Shown: piece after piece, positions 16,398-24,536 of the stretch
Position numbering within the stretch: position 1 is the stretch's first letter
Layout: each line of letters begins with the position of its first letter
Source: Planctomycetota bacterium
GTDB taxonomy: Bacteria; Planctomycetota; GCA-002687715; DRQF01
NCBI GenBank assembly: GCA_011369445.1
Contig: DRQF01000002.1
Location: forward strand, 1-44,320
Reading direction: 5' to 3'
Length of the DNA stretch: 44,320 bases
Notes under the pieces: model-generated
Database searches by the model: none
Seen by the model: only the letters and a program-made list of their open reading frames with translations
What the model was told of the DNA's origin: nothing
Translations under genes and position numbers: made by a program

Positions 16398-17120
16398 TCA
16401 GTCCGCCTCGACCTCGAAGCGGTAACCGATGCCCCGAACCGTCACGATGTAGTTGGCGGCTTCCCCCAACTTCATGCGGATGTTGCGGATATGAACGTCG
16501 ATATTGCGATCGAGGACGTAGACGCCTTCGCCGACGACGTGGGGCAACAGCTCGGCTCGACCGAATGCCCGGCCTGGATGCCGCGCCAGGTAATAGAGCA
16601 GCCGGAATTCGGCCAAGGTCAGGTGAACTGACTTTCCCGCCACGCGAACGCCGTAGCGATCGGCGTCGATCTCGAGAGCACCGGCGCGGATCACCCGTCG
16701 AGGCGCCACCGTGCTACGGCCCGTGCGCCGAAGAGCCGCCCGGATACGAGCCAGCAATTCCTTGTTGGAGAAGGGCTTGGAGATGTAGTCATCCGCGCCC
16801 ATGTCCAGTCCGACCACGAGATCGGTTTCATCCGTCAGCGACGTCAACATGATCACTGGGATGTCGGCCGTGGCGACATCCTTGCGAATCCGCCGGCAAA
16901 CCTCATGGCCGTCGACGCCCGGGAGCAGGATGTCCAACAGCACGATGTCGACGCCACCTTGGCGAACACGTTCCAGGGCCTGCTCGCCGCTGGCGCACCA
17001 GTCCATGCGAAACCCCTCCTTTTCCAGGGTCATGCGCAGAACTTCGGCGATGTCCGGTTCGTCTTCCACGAGAAGAACGACTTTCTTCTTCGTGGCGGTT
17101 CTCTTCCTCGTTGCCAGCAT
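16398..17120 (-). CDS. OmpR/PhoB-family response regulator
   Basis: The product has about 240 residues. The receiver domain shows the acidic pair in LLVEDEPDI, phospho-acceptor Asp63 (VLLDILLPG), the Thr/Ser switch (MLTS) and Lys115 (DYISKPFS). The C-terminal winged helix is complete (LTLAEFRLLYYLARHPGRAF, LDRNIDVHIRNIRMKL, VRGIGYRFE). ATG 17120 is preferred over ATG 17126 because GAGGA abuts the latter but is spaced six bases from the former. No histidine kinase is encoded in the window, so it is an orphan here. It lies between a lipoprotein gene and the degenerate NtrC-like gene, which may form one transcription unit with it. Confidence 0.93.
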   Translation of the reverse strand: MLATRKRTATKKKVVLLVEDEPDIAEVLRMTLEKEGFRMDWCASGEQALERVRQGGVDIVLLDILLPGVDGHEVCRRIRKDVATADIPVIMLTSLTDETDLVVGLDMGADDYISKPFSNKELLARIRAALRRTGRSTVAPRRVIRAGALEIDADRYGVRVAGKSVHLTLAEFRLLYYLARHPGRAFGRAELLPHVVGEGVYVLDRNIDVHIRNIRMKLGEAANYIVTVRGIGYRFEVEAD

Positions 17121-17247
17121 ATTCATTCCTCGATCTCGTCTGGGAGGATTACGATCAGATCAGCCTCGTCGCGGCTCAGGGTTCGTCGAGCTCCGACGAA
17201 GTCACTCACTGGGCATATCATAAGGATCCCGAAAGTTTCGTCCAGGG

Positions 17248-17916
17248 TCACCCTGGGGTCTTTGCCCACCTCAAGGTGGCCTTCCACGGCTCGGGCAGAC
17301 GCCCGGCCGCCTCCATCGGCTCCAGCAGGCGCTCCACTTCCCTCTTGTTCCCCAAGGCGTGCAGAACGATGAGATAGGTCTCCAGAGTCGCCAGATTGTC
17401 CGGATGCTCTTCATGAGCCCGGGCCAGCATGAGGGCGGCGGCGGGCGCCTTCCCGGAGAGGAATAGGGCCAGGCCCAGGTTGTGAAGAAGGTTCGGAGCT
17501 TCCGGATCCTGGGCGAACACCCGGCGGAAGTACTCCACCGCGAGCTCCGCGTAAAGGCGTGATGAGGGGAGCGAGCGAAAACGCTCTGCTCCCGTGAGGT
17601 ACATGTGCCCCAACCGCAGAAACGCCTCCTCGGACCAAGGGGCTTCGGACGCGGCGGACAGGGCTGCCAGCTGAAAGCGGTCTTCGTGTCCGAGGTGGGC
17701 TTCGCAGGTGGCGGCCCCCACCAGCATGCGATAGTTGGGCCCGTCGGCGCGGAAGGCCTCTTCCTCAAAAAGAGCGAGGCTTTCTTTGTACTTGCCCTGC
17801 TCGAGCAGAGCCATCGCTTCCGGTTCGCGGGAGCCGATGGTGGGCTCTCGTCGACCGGGCGACGTGCAGGCTGCGAGAGCGAAACAGGCCAAGGAGAAAA
17901 AAGCGACCCGGATCAT
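17248..17916 (-). CDS. TPR-like lipoprotein
   Basis: The 222-residue product begins with a lipoprotein signal ending LAAC (Cys17). It continues with helical repeats of TPR type, including EAMALLEQGKYKESLALFEE, AELAVEYFRRVFAQDPEAPN, LLHNLGLALFLSGKAPAAAL and NLATLETYLIVLHALGNKRE. It would be anchored in a membrane facing the periplasm and act as a protein-interaction scaffold. It is the third of three consecutive minus-strand envelope genes (lipoprotein, membrane protein, TPR lipoprotein), 60 bp after the membrane protein gene. No specific role can be named. Confidence 0.82.
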   Translation of the reverse strand: MIRVAFFSLACFALAACTSPGRREPTIGSREPEAMALLEQGKYKESLALFEEEAFRADGPNYRMLVGAATCEAHLGHEDRFQLAALSAASEAPWSEEAFLRLGHMYLTGAERFRSLPSSRLYAELAVEYFRRVFAQDPEAPNLLHNLGLALFLSGKAPAAALMLARAHEEHPDNLATLETYLIVLHALGNKREVERLLEPMEAAGRLPEPWKATLRWAKTPG

Positions 17917-17976
17917 GATGTCATTGGACGCCGTCGAAGCGTGTTTAGCAAGTGATTCTCCATGGAATGCGCGGAC

Positions 17977-18762
17977 TCAATGGTCGGACTCCGACTTCCC
18001 CCCCTTCGATCGAGCTGGGGCCGAAGGTCCACCAGGCCCCGTGGCGAAAAGCCGCCCCCCGCCGGCAATCAAGAACATGAGTTGGGCCGGCACCGAGAAC
18101 ACGAGCCACCAAGCGACGAGAAATCGACGAATTCCCGAGGGTCTCCAGGTGGAGAGCCCCCCCCAAGGATCCGCGATACGGTCTTTCTGACCAATCTCGT
18201 CGATGAACGCCTGGAAACTGATGTCCCGGTCGCGGAGGAAGTCGGAGAGGAAGTGCCCGAGCCCTTCTCGAAGGACATGGAGGTCCCCGAGAGGCGACAC
18301 GGCCAACGCAAGCAGAACGACACCCATCCATCGGCCGGTGTTCCACCGGCGCCAGCGCAGTACGGCAAGGACGATGAGAAAAAGGAATAGCACGGTTCGG
18401 AGAAGCAGCCCCCGCTTCAGGGATCGCCACAAGGGGTAATTCCGATAGGCATCCAGAGGCATGCGCGCCAGGACCTCCATGGAGAGTTCCTGAAGCACCC
18501 GAGGGCTGCGCCCCAGATCGCGGGCGGGATCCCCTAAGCGTTCCCGCCACTCTCGAACCCGGTCCGAGGAACGTCCCTCCAACCATTCGTTCCTGGCAAG
18601 GAGAGTCAGATCGTCGACGAATGCCAACGCCAAGGAACTCAAGGCCCCTCCGGCCGCATAGAGGACCAAAAGGAGCAGCACTCCATTCCGAAACCTCCGC
18701 TTTGCGGCCGACTCACGAGGAGAGTCACTTCCCGGAGTTCTTGGAATCTCCGGCGGAGGCAT
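17977..18762 (-). CDS. Multi-pass inner-membrane protein of unknown function
   Basis: The 261-residue product has a polar N-terminus, then hydrophobic segments at about 27-48 (GVLLLLVLYAAGGALSSLAL), 118-133, 142-157 and 215-240. A soluble loop of roughly 65 residues lies between the first two, and the tail is Ser/Gly/Lys-rich. No family is recognised. Its start overlaps the end of the upstream lipoprotein gene by 38 bp, indicating co-translation. Together with the flanking lipoproteins it may form an envelope complex; this is inference from gene order only. Confidence 0.7.
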   Translation of the reverse strand: MPPPEIPRTPGSDSPRESAAKRRFRNGVLLLLVLYAAGGALSSLALAFVDDLTLLARNEWLEGRSSDRVREWRERLGDPARDLGRSPRVLQELSMEVLARMPLDAYRNYPLWRSLKRGLLLRTVLFLFLIVLAVLRWRRWNTGRWMGVVLLALAVSPLGDLHVLREGLGHFLSDFLRDRDISFQAFIDEIGQKDRIADPWGGLSTWRPSGIRRFLVAWWLVFSVPAQLMFLIAGGGRLFATGPGGPSAPARSKGGKSESDH

Positions 18763-19435
18763 GGCTCGGCTCTCCCTGCTTCAAGACCGCGTTCCTCACG
18801 TCACTGAAAAGCCTCATGGCGGCGAGAAGAGTCCGCGGATGGCGCTCACGGATGGCCTTCAGACAGGGCTTGTAGGTGTACTCCAGCTGATTTCTCTGCG
18901 TCTTCTCGTAACCGATGACCGCCGGATTCGGCGTGTCTCGGCCCCAGGATTCGACGTACCAGCCCTTCTTGTCCTTGCGCAGAACGACCTCGACATCCCG
19001 TTCGATATGCAATCGATCCACGAATCGGACCAGATAGACCCGGCGATCGACGGAGGCCTCGGGCAGTCGCCCGACCAGCTGTACGTTCTCGAGAACCGAC
19101 ACGGCGCGGCGCCAGTCCTCCTCCATCCTCGTCAAGCGGCGGTCGTCTGCCTCCTCGGGGTAGAGTTCCCGAAACACCCCCACCACCTCCTTTTGGATCT
19201 CCCCGATACGAGCGGCCGCCTTGTAGAAGAGCCGTAATTCGCCTCGAGTGATCGGAATGAGGGCCGTCGGGTCGCGCTCCTTCATGGCACGCACCCAAAC
19301 GCGAATCACGTGGTCCGGTCCTGAGCTTGTGGCCCCGCCTTTCGACTTCGGCGGTGAGCGGTCGCAGGCCACGAAGAGCACGACTCCGCAACAAAACAAC
19401 GCCCCGAAGATGATCGCGAACGGACGCTCGAACAT
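18725..19435 (-). CDS. Lipoprotein of unknown function
   Basis: The 236-residue product opens with a hydrophobic signal and lipobox-like FVAC (Cys24). The mature part is helical and charged. DHVIRVWVRAMKERDPTALI followed by KGWYVESWGRDTP recalls small periplasmic proteins with an NTF2-like or DUF4878-like fold, but I cannot assign it with confidence. The C-terminus is Ser/Lys-rich. It is the first gene of the minus-strand series that continues through the membrane protein, the TPR lipoprotein and the response regulator. A -35/-10 pair for it is not clear. Confidence 0.72.
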   Translation of the reverse strand: MFERPFAIIFGALFCCGVVLFVACDRSPPKSKGGATSSGPDHVIRVWVRAMKERDPTALIPITRGELRLFYKAAARIGEIQKEVVGVFRELYPEEADDRRLTRMEEDWRRAVSVLENVQLVGRLPEASVDRRVYLVRFVDRLHIERDVEVVLRKDKKGWYVESWGRDTPNPAVIGYEKTQRNQLEYTYKPCLKAIRERHPRTLLAAMRLFSDVRNAVLKQGEPSHASAGDSKNSGK

Positions 19436-19598
19436 GAAAGACTCCGTCTCAGTTCCCGGCTTGTGTCCATCCTATCGGAGATTCCGAGGCGCCACCATAT
19501 GAAGAAACTCTCGGACAGCACCACAATCATATGACTCGAAAGGAGTTACGACTCCGAAAGCACTGATCTGTTTCCATGCCACCGCAGGAGGTTCCCCC

Positions 19599-19626
19599 TT
19601 GTGATGCGGCGATCCTGGGACACAAT
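19599..19626 (+). promoter_or_regulatory. Weak sigma-70-like promoter for rpmG
   Basis: TTGTGA (19599-19604) and CACAAT (19621-19626) are separated by 16 bp, each matching four of six consensus bases. They lie about 35 bp before the rpmG start, leaving a short leader that contains GGAGAG. The match is modest. Confidence 0.35.
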
Positions 19627-19659
19627 AGCCCTCGTCTGGCACTGGATCGGAGAGTTGTC

Positions 19660-19839
19660 GTGGCCAAAAAAGGCAAAAAGGGGATGGCGCGGGAGTACGT
19701 CTGGCTCAAATGCACCGAGACAGGCGATCTGAATTACCGCACCAGCCGCAACAAGAACAACATCGAAGGGCAGCTGAAACTCAAGAAGTTCTGCCCCCGC
19801 CTGCGCAAGCACACGGACCACGTCGAAGTCCGCAAGTGA
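19660..19839 (+). CDS. rpmG: 50S ribosomal protein L33, zinc-ligand-poor form
   Basis: A 59-residue basic protein beginning at GTG 19660, with GGAGAG at 19649-19654. An ATG nine codons... eight codons later (MAREYVWL) would give a 51-residue product and is possible. The L33 pattern is clear: the N-terminal MAKKGKK, LKCTETGDLNYRTSRNKNN, and LKKFCPRLRKHTDHVEVRK. Zinc-type L33 has two CXXC pairs (CTEC and CPRC). Here each pair keeps only its first Cys (CTET and CPRL), so zinc binding should be lost. L33 usually sits beside secE or rpmB; here it stands alone between a lipoprotein gene and algH. The frame upstream of the GTG is open but not L33-like. Confidence 0.92.
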   Translation: MAKKGKKGMAREYVWLKCTETGDLNYRTSRNKNNIEGQLKLKKFCPRLRKHTDHVEVRK

Positions 19840-19885
19840 TCCTTCGCGGGCCCGCGCGAGGACGGACCCGGCCACGAACCTTGCC

Positions 19886-20440
19886 TCAGTTCAAAGTCGG
19901 GTCGATGGGTGCCTTGGCGAGCAACGCAAACGTCCCTCCCAAACCTTCGAGGTGATGAGCCCAGCTCTCGAGACCTCCCACCTCGAACGGAAGCAAATCC
20001 GGACAATCCGTCACGATCCAATCATTGCGAGCGAGTTCGGACTCCAGCTGCCCTCCGCTCCACCCCGAGTATCCGGTGTAGAGCCTCTGCCGCGGCGGGT
20101 TCATCGTCGCGCAGAGCCCTTTGAGACGTTCGAAGGAATCGACGTCCGCGGCGAACCACAGACCGTCTCCGACCTGCTCTCCCCCCACTCCCTCGCGATC
20201 GTGAAGAATGAACACAGCCTCGGGTTGGACGGGGCCCCCGCAACGTAGCGCCTCGTCCGGGGATGCCCCCGCGAAATCGGGAAAGGCTTCCCGCACGGGA
20301 ATCTTGCCTGGACGATTCAGAATGAGCCCCAGCGCCCCTTCGGCGGAATGCTCGCAGAGCAAGACGATGGACCGCATGAACGTCCCCTCCACAAGATGAG
20401 GGCCCGCAATGAGCAGCTTACCCTTGAGTGACTCAGGCAT
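19886..20440 (-). CDS. AlgH/YqgE (UPF0301) family protein
   Basis: The 184-residue product matches the AlgH/YqgE family: LKGKLLIAGPHLVEGTFMRS, then VLLCEHSAEGALGLILNRPG, RCGGPVQPEAVFILH, and the C-terminal LYTGYSGWSGGQLESELARN followed by WIVTDC. The biochemical role is unsettled; AlgH was first linked to transcription of alginate genes in Pseudomonas. GGAG precedes ATG 20440. It follows recQ on the minus strand with a 127-bp gap and is convergent with rpmG. Confidence 0.93.
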   Translation of the reverse strand: MPESLKGKLLIAGPHLVEGTFMRSIVLLCEHSAEGALGLILNRPGKIPVREAFPDFAGASPDEALRCGGPVQPEAVFILHDREGVGGEQVGDGLWFAADVDSFERLKGLCATMNPPRQRLYTGYSGWSGGQLESELARNDWIVTDCPDLLPFEVGGLESWAHHLEGLGGTFALLAKAPIDPTLN

Positions 20441-20567
20441 GTCCCAACTCCCCAGACGGTCACGGCCATCGCTGATCCATCTTCGTGGAGTATAACGCCC
20501 CGTTGAAGGCGATTCAGCGCACCCGCGGTGGGTGTGCCCCCGCGAGTCCCAAGGAGACTAAGCGCCG

Positions 20568-22247
20568 TCAGAGGCGGAACCAGCGGGTTCGCTCCAGCTC
20601 GATGGTCCTGATCTCCAGGCTGTCGGAGCACTCGGCCTCAACGCTCCACCCTCTGCGTCCCCGGTCGACCTTCAGGACCCTGAGCTTTCGGCGGCCGACG
20701 CGAATCCAATCGCCCCGTCTCAGCGGAGGCGCCTCCCCCGATTCGTCGCAGGGCATGTTCCGACCGCCCCCTCCATGATGGCGAAACTTGATCAGGTCGA
20801 TGGACGACCCGCCCAGGCAGACGTCGCAGGCCCCGCAAGGCTCCGATGCGACGCCGAAACACTCATGCAAGGAGACCCGCCGACACGTTTCGGCACGGAC
20901 CCACCTCGCCATCTCCAAAAGGCGCATGAGATCTCGAGACTTCTTCTCCTCGGAAACGATGGCGTACTCCTCCCCCACCTCCAGAGGGCGGAGGAGAACG
21001 AGGTCTCCCGTTTCGAAGTCTCCCGAAACGACATCGCGGGACCGGAGGAGCCCAAGTGTTGTCTCGACACGACCATCCCCGCGGTTCTTCAGCAAGAGTG
21101 TGTCGCGGATTTCCTCGACGCTGTGGGCGTACGCATGCTCCCCCCAAGTCTCGAGGATTTGCACGACGCCACGAACGAATTCGGGGGCCGGATTGGCCCA
21201 CTCGATGAATTTCTGCTGTGTCGCGAGATCCTCCTCCAGGTACAGGAGTTCGCAGAGAGCCAAACGTCCGTCACGACCGGCGCGACCGACCTCCTGGTAG
21301 TAGGACTCGAGACTTCCGGGAATCTGCCCGTGGATGATGAATCGAATGTCCGGCTTGTCGATTCCCATTCCGAAGGCGTTGGTCGCCAACACGATCCCGT
21401 CCTTCGACGCCTGGAATTCCTGCTGCATGGTGCGACGTTCCCAGGCCGAAAGCTTCCCGTGGTAGACCCAGGGGTCGAATCCTCGCTGCCTCAGCTCGTC
21501 CTCCAGAGCCGTCAAGGAGCGGATGAGAGTCATATAGATAATTCCGGGGCCCCCGACGCCTTCGATGACCTCGATGATCCTCTCCAATCTCTCCTCCTGG
21601 GAATGGATCGGCCGCGCCGAGAGGAACAGCTCGGGACGCTCGATCCCCGCCAGGAATCGGCGTGCATCGGGAATCCCCAGGACATCGAGAATCCGGTCCT
21701 GGGTCTGTGGGCGGGCAGTGGCCGTAAGGGCGATCGTGGGAGGGCACCCCAACTGTTCGCGAATGTGACCGACCCTGCCGTACTCGGGACGAAAATCATG
21801 CCCCCAGGACGTCATGCAATGGGCCTCGTCAACGGCCAAGAGGCTGATGTCGAGGCGGCGAACGAGTTCGACGAATTCGGGCTTCCGAAAGCGCTCGGGT
21901 GTCACGTAGAGAAGATCGTACTCTCCTTGCTCGAGACCTTGCATTCTCGCCTTGCGCTCTTGGCCGACGATCCCGTGGTGGATGCACGTTGCCCGCACGC
22001 CCTTGGCTTCCAGAGCTTCGACCTGGTCCTGCATCAATGCGATCAGAGGCGAGAGAACGACCGTCATTCCTGGGAGAATGAGAGCCGGCAGTTGATAGCA
22101 GAGTGACTTGCCGCCGCCCGTCGGAAGGATGACCAACGCATCGCCGCCGTCCAGGACGTGCCGAATGACCTCCTCCTGAAACCCCTGGAACTCTTCGTGG
22201 CCGAAGTGATCGCGGAGGACGCTGTGGATGTTCTGGGGGTCAGTCAC
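20568..22247 (-). CDS. recQ: RecQ-family ATP-dependent DNA helicase
   Basis: A 3'-5' superfamily 2 helicase, 559 residues, starting at GTG 22247 and overlapping the upstream stop (GTGA). It shows motif I TGGGKS (43-48), motif II DEAH (140-143) with the RecQ aromatic loop (DEAHCMTSWGHDFRPEY), motif III ALTATA, and motifs V/VI (ATNAFGMGIDKPDIRFIIH, YYQEVGRAGRDG). The zinc-binding region follows (CRRVSLHECFG...CGACDVC), then a short winged-helix-like part. There is no HRDC domain. The last 60 or so residues (from about 498) form a small basic beta-rich tail with an SH3-like look. It acts in recombination and replication-fork repair. Neighbours give no further hint. Confidence 0.94.
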   Translation of the reverse strand: MTDPQNIHSVLRDHFGHEEFQGFQEEVIRHVLDGGDALVILPTGGGKSLCYQLPALILPGMTVVLSPLIALMQDQVEALEAKGVRATCIHHGIVGQERKARMQGLEQGEYDLLYVTPERFRKPEFVELVRRLDISLLAVDEAHCMTSWGHDFRPEYGRVGHIREQLGCPPTIALTATARPQTQDRILDVLGIPDARRFLAGIERPELFLSARPIHSQEERLERIIEVIEGVGGPGIIYMTLIRSLTALEDELRQRGFDPWVYHGKLSAWERRTMQQEFQASKDGIVLATNAFGMGIDKPDIRFIIHGQIPGSLESYYQEVGRAGRDGRLALCELLYLEEDLATQQKFIEWANPAPEFVRGVVQILETWGEHAYAHSVEEIRDTLLLKNRGDGRVETTLGLLRSRDVVSGDFETGDLVLLRPLEVGEEYAIVSEEKKSRDLMRLLEMARWVRAETCRRVSLHECFGVASEPCGACDVCLGGSSIDLIKFRHHGGGGRNMPCDESGEAPPLRRGDWIRVGRRKLRVLKVDRGRRGWSVEAECSDSLEIRTIELERTRWFRL

Positions 22248-22792
22248 GAGGACGACGTACCGCCGTCGTCATCCGTCGAAGCCGCCAAGCTCCGCCAGAG
22301 AATCCACCCGAACACGATGAGGCTTGCCGTCGCCACGGTGTGGCTGAGGCCGTAGGCGAGGCCTCGCATCAGATGATTGCCGCCGAACAGACTCTCCTGG
22401 ATCTGCGCGAAGTCCCGAGTACCGTCCTGGAGACACAGGACGAAGTGGATGCCCTTATAGGTGATCAGGCCCAGGACGCTCACGGCACCGACGAGGTAGC
22501 TCCACTTGATCCAAGCAAGCGCTCGCTGCGTCACAGGCTTGCCTCCCAATTCCAAACCGATCTTGAGGGCGACAACCCACGCGATGGGCATCACCGCTCC
22601 GATGAGAAACGAGTGTCCGTGAAGCAGCGCGAGATGATAGACGCCCTCGAGTCGGAGGCCGGGGGGGTAGTCCGCATAGCTCATGTGCTTCGTCATTTCC
22701 TGAAACAACACCCCCGCCAACCCTCCGAACACGAGCATGATGATCGCAAAGCGGAGAAACGTGCGGGAGAACGATCGATAGTGCTGGGGCAC
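22244..22792 (-). CDS. DUF2871-like integral membrane protein
   Basis: The 182-residue product has four or five hydrophobic segments. Its features resemble DUF2871 proteins: an early FGGLAGVLFQEMTK, then LLHGHSFLIGAVMPIAW, a central YLVGAVSVLGLITYKGIHFV, and a late GLAYGLSHTVATASLIVFGW. The histidines in HGH, GIHF and LSHT sit in membrane segments and could bind a metal or haem, which is speculation. GTG 22792 is chosen as start because AAGGAG lies seven bases before it; the frame remains open to 22891, but that extension is Cys/Arg-rich and unlike a membrane N-terminus. It overlaps recQ by four bases. Confidence 0.7.
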   Translation of the reverse strand: MPQHYRSFSRTFLRFAIIMLVFGGLAGVLFQEMTKHMSYADYPPGLRLEGVYHLALLHGHSFLIGAVMPIAWVVALKIGLELGGKPVTQRALAWIKWSYLVGAVSVLGLITYKGIHFVLCLQDGTRDFAQIQESLFGGNHLMRGLAYGLSHTVATASLIVFGWILWRSLAASTDDDGGTSSS

Positions 22793-22966
22793 GGCATGAC
22801 TCCTTCGGAGTCCAGTCTTACGACTGACGCCTTCCACTTCCAGGCCCAGCCCGAGGCAGCCCGCACGTCGGCATCGCACGAGAAAAGACATCGGGCCGCC
22901 TGAGCGCCCCGATACCCTGCCTCACCTCCCGCAGCATCTCCTGCCGGGGTGCACGTCCCCGTCGGC

Positions 22967-24232
22967 CTACTGAATGATGTAGCCCGTCGTCGACGGCGTC
23001 ACGTTCGGCGTCGTCGGGTCCAGAAGGAAAGTGATGCCGGGGCCCACGTTCGAATTGTTGAAGAAACCGAGGGCGACGACGTCGATCCCGTTGGCGGCGC
23101 CACCCGGCGTCCCGTGGTCGAAGAGTTCGAACGCATGCTGCCCCATGGGGACGGTCGTTGGACCGAACGCCACGTCCATGGAGAGATCACGTCCGAATCC
23201 TCCCACCGCAGGCCCCCCGGAACCGCGGGTGATGCCCACGAAGGTGTTGATCGAGGGCGTGGAATTGTAGCCGGCGACGAGTATGGCGATGTCTCCATTC
23301 TCGGTGATGACGGTCTCGCCTCCGTGGGGGCCGGTCGTGTTCGCGAACTCCTGAAGCATCCAGTGGACGAACTTGATCTTCCGAACCTGGGTGCCCCCTG
23401 GCCCGGCTACGGAGAACTGCTGGGAGTAGATGCGAGCCTGAACGCCTCCCGAAGTGCCCTGCACGAGGTCCTCGTAGAAGGTCATGATCCGAGGCGGGCC
23501 CGAGGTGATGTCGCCAATCGTCAACGTCGGGAATCCGCTGATTCCAGCCGAGGAAAACGCGACGAACCCATTCTCGGAGATGTAGGCCCGAGTATAGACG
23601 TTGCCGTAGAACGGAAAGGAGAACCCTCCAAGGAAGTTGGCCGTGGCGAATCCATCGGTCCCGATCGTGTACTCGTGAAAACCGTTGGTGAAAAGCCCGA
23701 CGCCGGCGCCAGTGGACCGAATGCCGAAAGGCGCGTTGGTGGGGTCGACCATGAGAGCCTGCGCCGAGACTTCCCAGTTGGGCGCCGTCACACAGGTCGG
23801 TTGGCCGTTGACGACGGCGCAGGCGGGAAGATTGATGGTGAGGCTCAAGTTCCCGACAAAGTCGGTGAAACTCGACGGACTGGGCTGCAGGTATCCGTTC
23901 ACGTATTCCTGATCCGAGTACCCCGGGCTCCCCTGGTCGGGAATGTCGATGCCGAAACCATACTGGTTGAGAGTGGGCACGGCGTTGATCGAGAGCGCCC
24001 CCCCGGGTGCGAACGACGTGGCGAAGAGCACGACGACAGGGTTCGAGCCCGGAAACCCGTGAAGGTTGAGCTTGATGTTGGAGTCCGTCAGCACGTTGAC
24101 GGTGACAGGAGCCGCCATCGTGGGGGATGGAGGGCTGTCGACGTTCAAGCTCGCGAAGAGACTATTTTGTTGTTGGGCGGGCAAGCCCAGGCAGGCCAAG
24201 AGCAAGACGGTGATGGGCAGAACACGGGTCAT
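22967..24232 (-). CDS. Secreted NIDO-like protein, tandem paralogue B
   Basis: The 421-residue product starts at ATG 24232 after AAGGA. A signal peptide of about 19 residues ends LPA, followed by QQQ. An N-terminal beta region includes LNLHGFPGSNPVVVLFATSF and CxxxxxQPxC-type cysteines. A central NIDO-like module from about residue 185 has the signature FPFYGNVYTRAYISENGFVA. The C-terminal part has KIKFVHWMLQEFANTTGPHG, ENGDIAILVAGYNSTPSINT and FELFDH, and ends GYIIQ. It is highly similar along its whole length to the gene just upstream (24537-25802), which encodes a product of identical length. The two share the same ribosome-binding leader (AAGGATT). Probably a surface or extracellular protein; no enzymatic motif is seen. 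Confidence 0.85.
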   Translation of the reverse strand: MTRVLPITVLLLACLGLPAQQQNSLFASLNVDSPPSPTMAAPVTVNVLTDSNIKLNLHGFPGSNPVVVLFATSFAPGGALSINAVPTLNQYGFGIDIPDQGSPGYSDQEYVNGYLQPSPSSFTDFVGNLSLTINLPACAVVNGQPTCVTAPNWEVSAQALMVDPTNAPFGIRSTGAGVGLFTNGFHEYTIGTDGFATANFLGGFSFPFYGNVYTRAYISENGFVAFSSAGISGFPTLTIGDITSGPPRIMTFYEDLVQGTSGGVQARIYSQQFSVAGPGGTQVRKIKFVHWMLQEFANTTGPHGGETVITENGDIAILVAGYNSTPSINTFVGITRGSGGPAVGGFGRDLSMDVAFGPTTVPMGQHAFELFDHGTPGGAANGIDVVALGFFNNSNVGPGITFLLDPTTPNVTPSTTGYIIQ

Positions 24233-24290
24233 GGCAAATCCTTCCCTTTTCTCTCCTCCAAAACCTTTCGTTCCAAAGGAGTCTCATGGA

Positions 24291-24341
24291 CCGGGACGAT
24301 TTGTCCCGGACAAGGATGCGCCCGACTCGATGGCCGCATCC
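24291..24341 (-). promoter_or_regulatory. Two consecutive hairpins in the leader of paralogue B
   Basis: CCGGGAC/GTCCCGG (24291-24297 and 24303-24309, 5-base loop) and GGATGCG/CGCATCC (24314-24320 and 24335-24341, 14-base loop) lie 4 bp apart and 59 bp upstream of the start codon. Both arm pairs are perfect. They could be transcript hairpins that affect stability or translation, or operators. No T-run follows on the minus strand, so they are not terminators. Confidence 0.35.
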
Positions 24342-24479
24342 TAATCCGGCCGATGGCGATTCCGCAAGGCTCGTCACTTTTCCGTGGTCGCCGCGGGGAC
24401 ATCTCGGCACCTTGGAAGAGATGCCGGAATAGAGGAACTCCGTCAACGTCCGAGAGGCGGATTCGCACGAGGACGCCAC

Positions 24480-24510
24480 AAAAAAACCCCACGGCTGAGG
24501 CCGTGGGGTT
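24480..24510 (-). terminator. Rho-independent terminator after paralogue A
   Basis: On the minus strand an 11-bp perfect stem (AACCCCACGGC with GCCGTGGGGTT) closes a 4-base loop and runs into seven T (complement of A 24480-24486). It lies about 26 bp after the stop of the upstream paralogue and separates the two genes into individual transcripts. Confidence 0.93.
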
Positions 24511-24536
24511 TGGAGAGAGACGTCGCGAGGACGAGA

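Larger units (their letters stand above)
24233..24536 (-). other. Spacer between the tandem paralogues, with terminator and leader hairpins
   Basis: This 304-bp spacer contains the terminator of the upstream paralogue (24480-24510) and, closer to the downstream gene, two inverted repeats (24291-24341). A promoter for the downstream paralogue must lie between them on the minus strand, but no good -35/-10 pair is visible. No coding sequence is supported. Confidence 0.5.
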
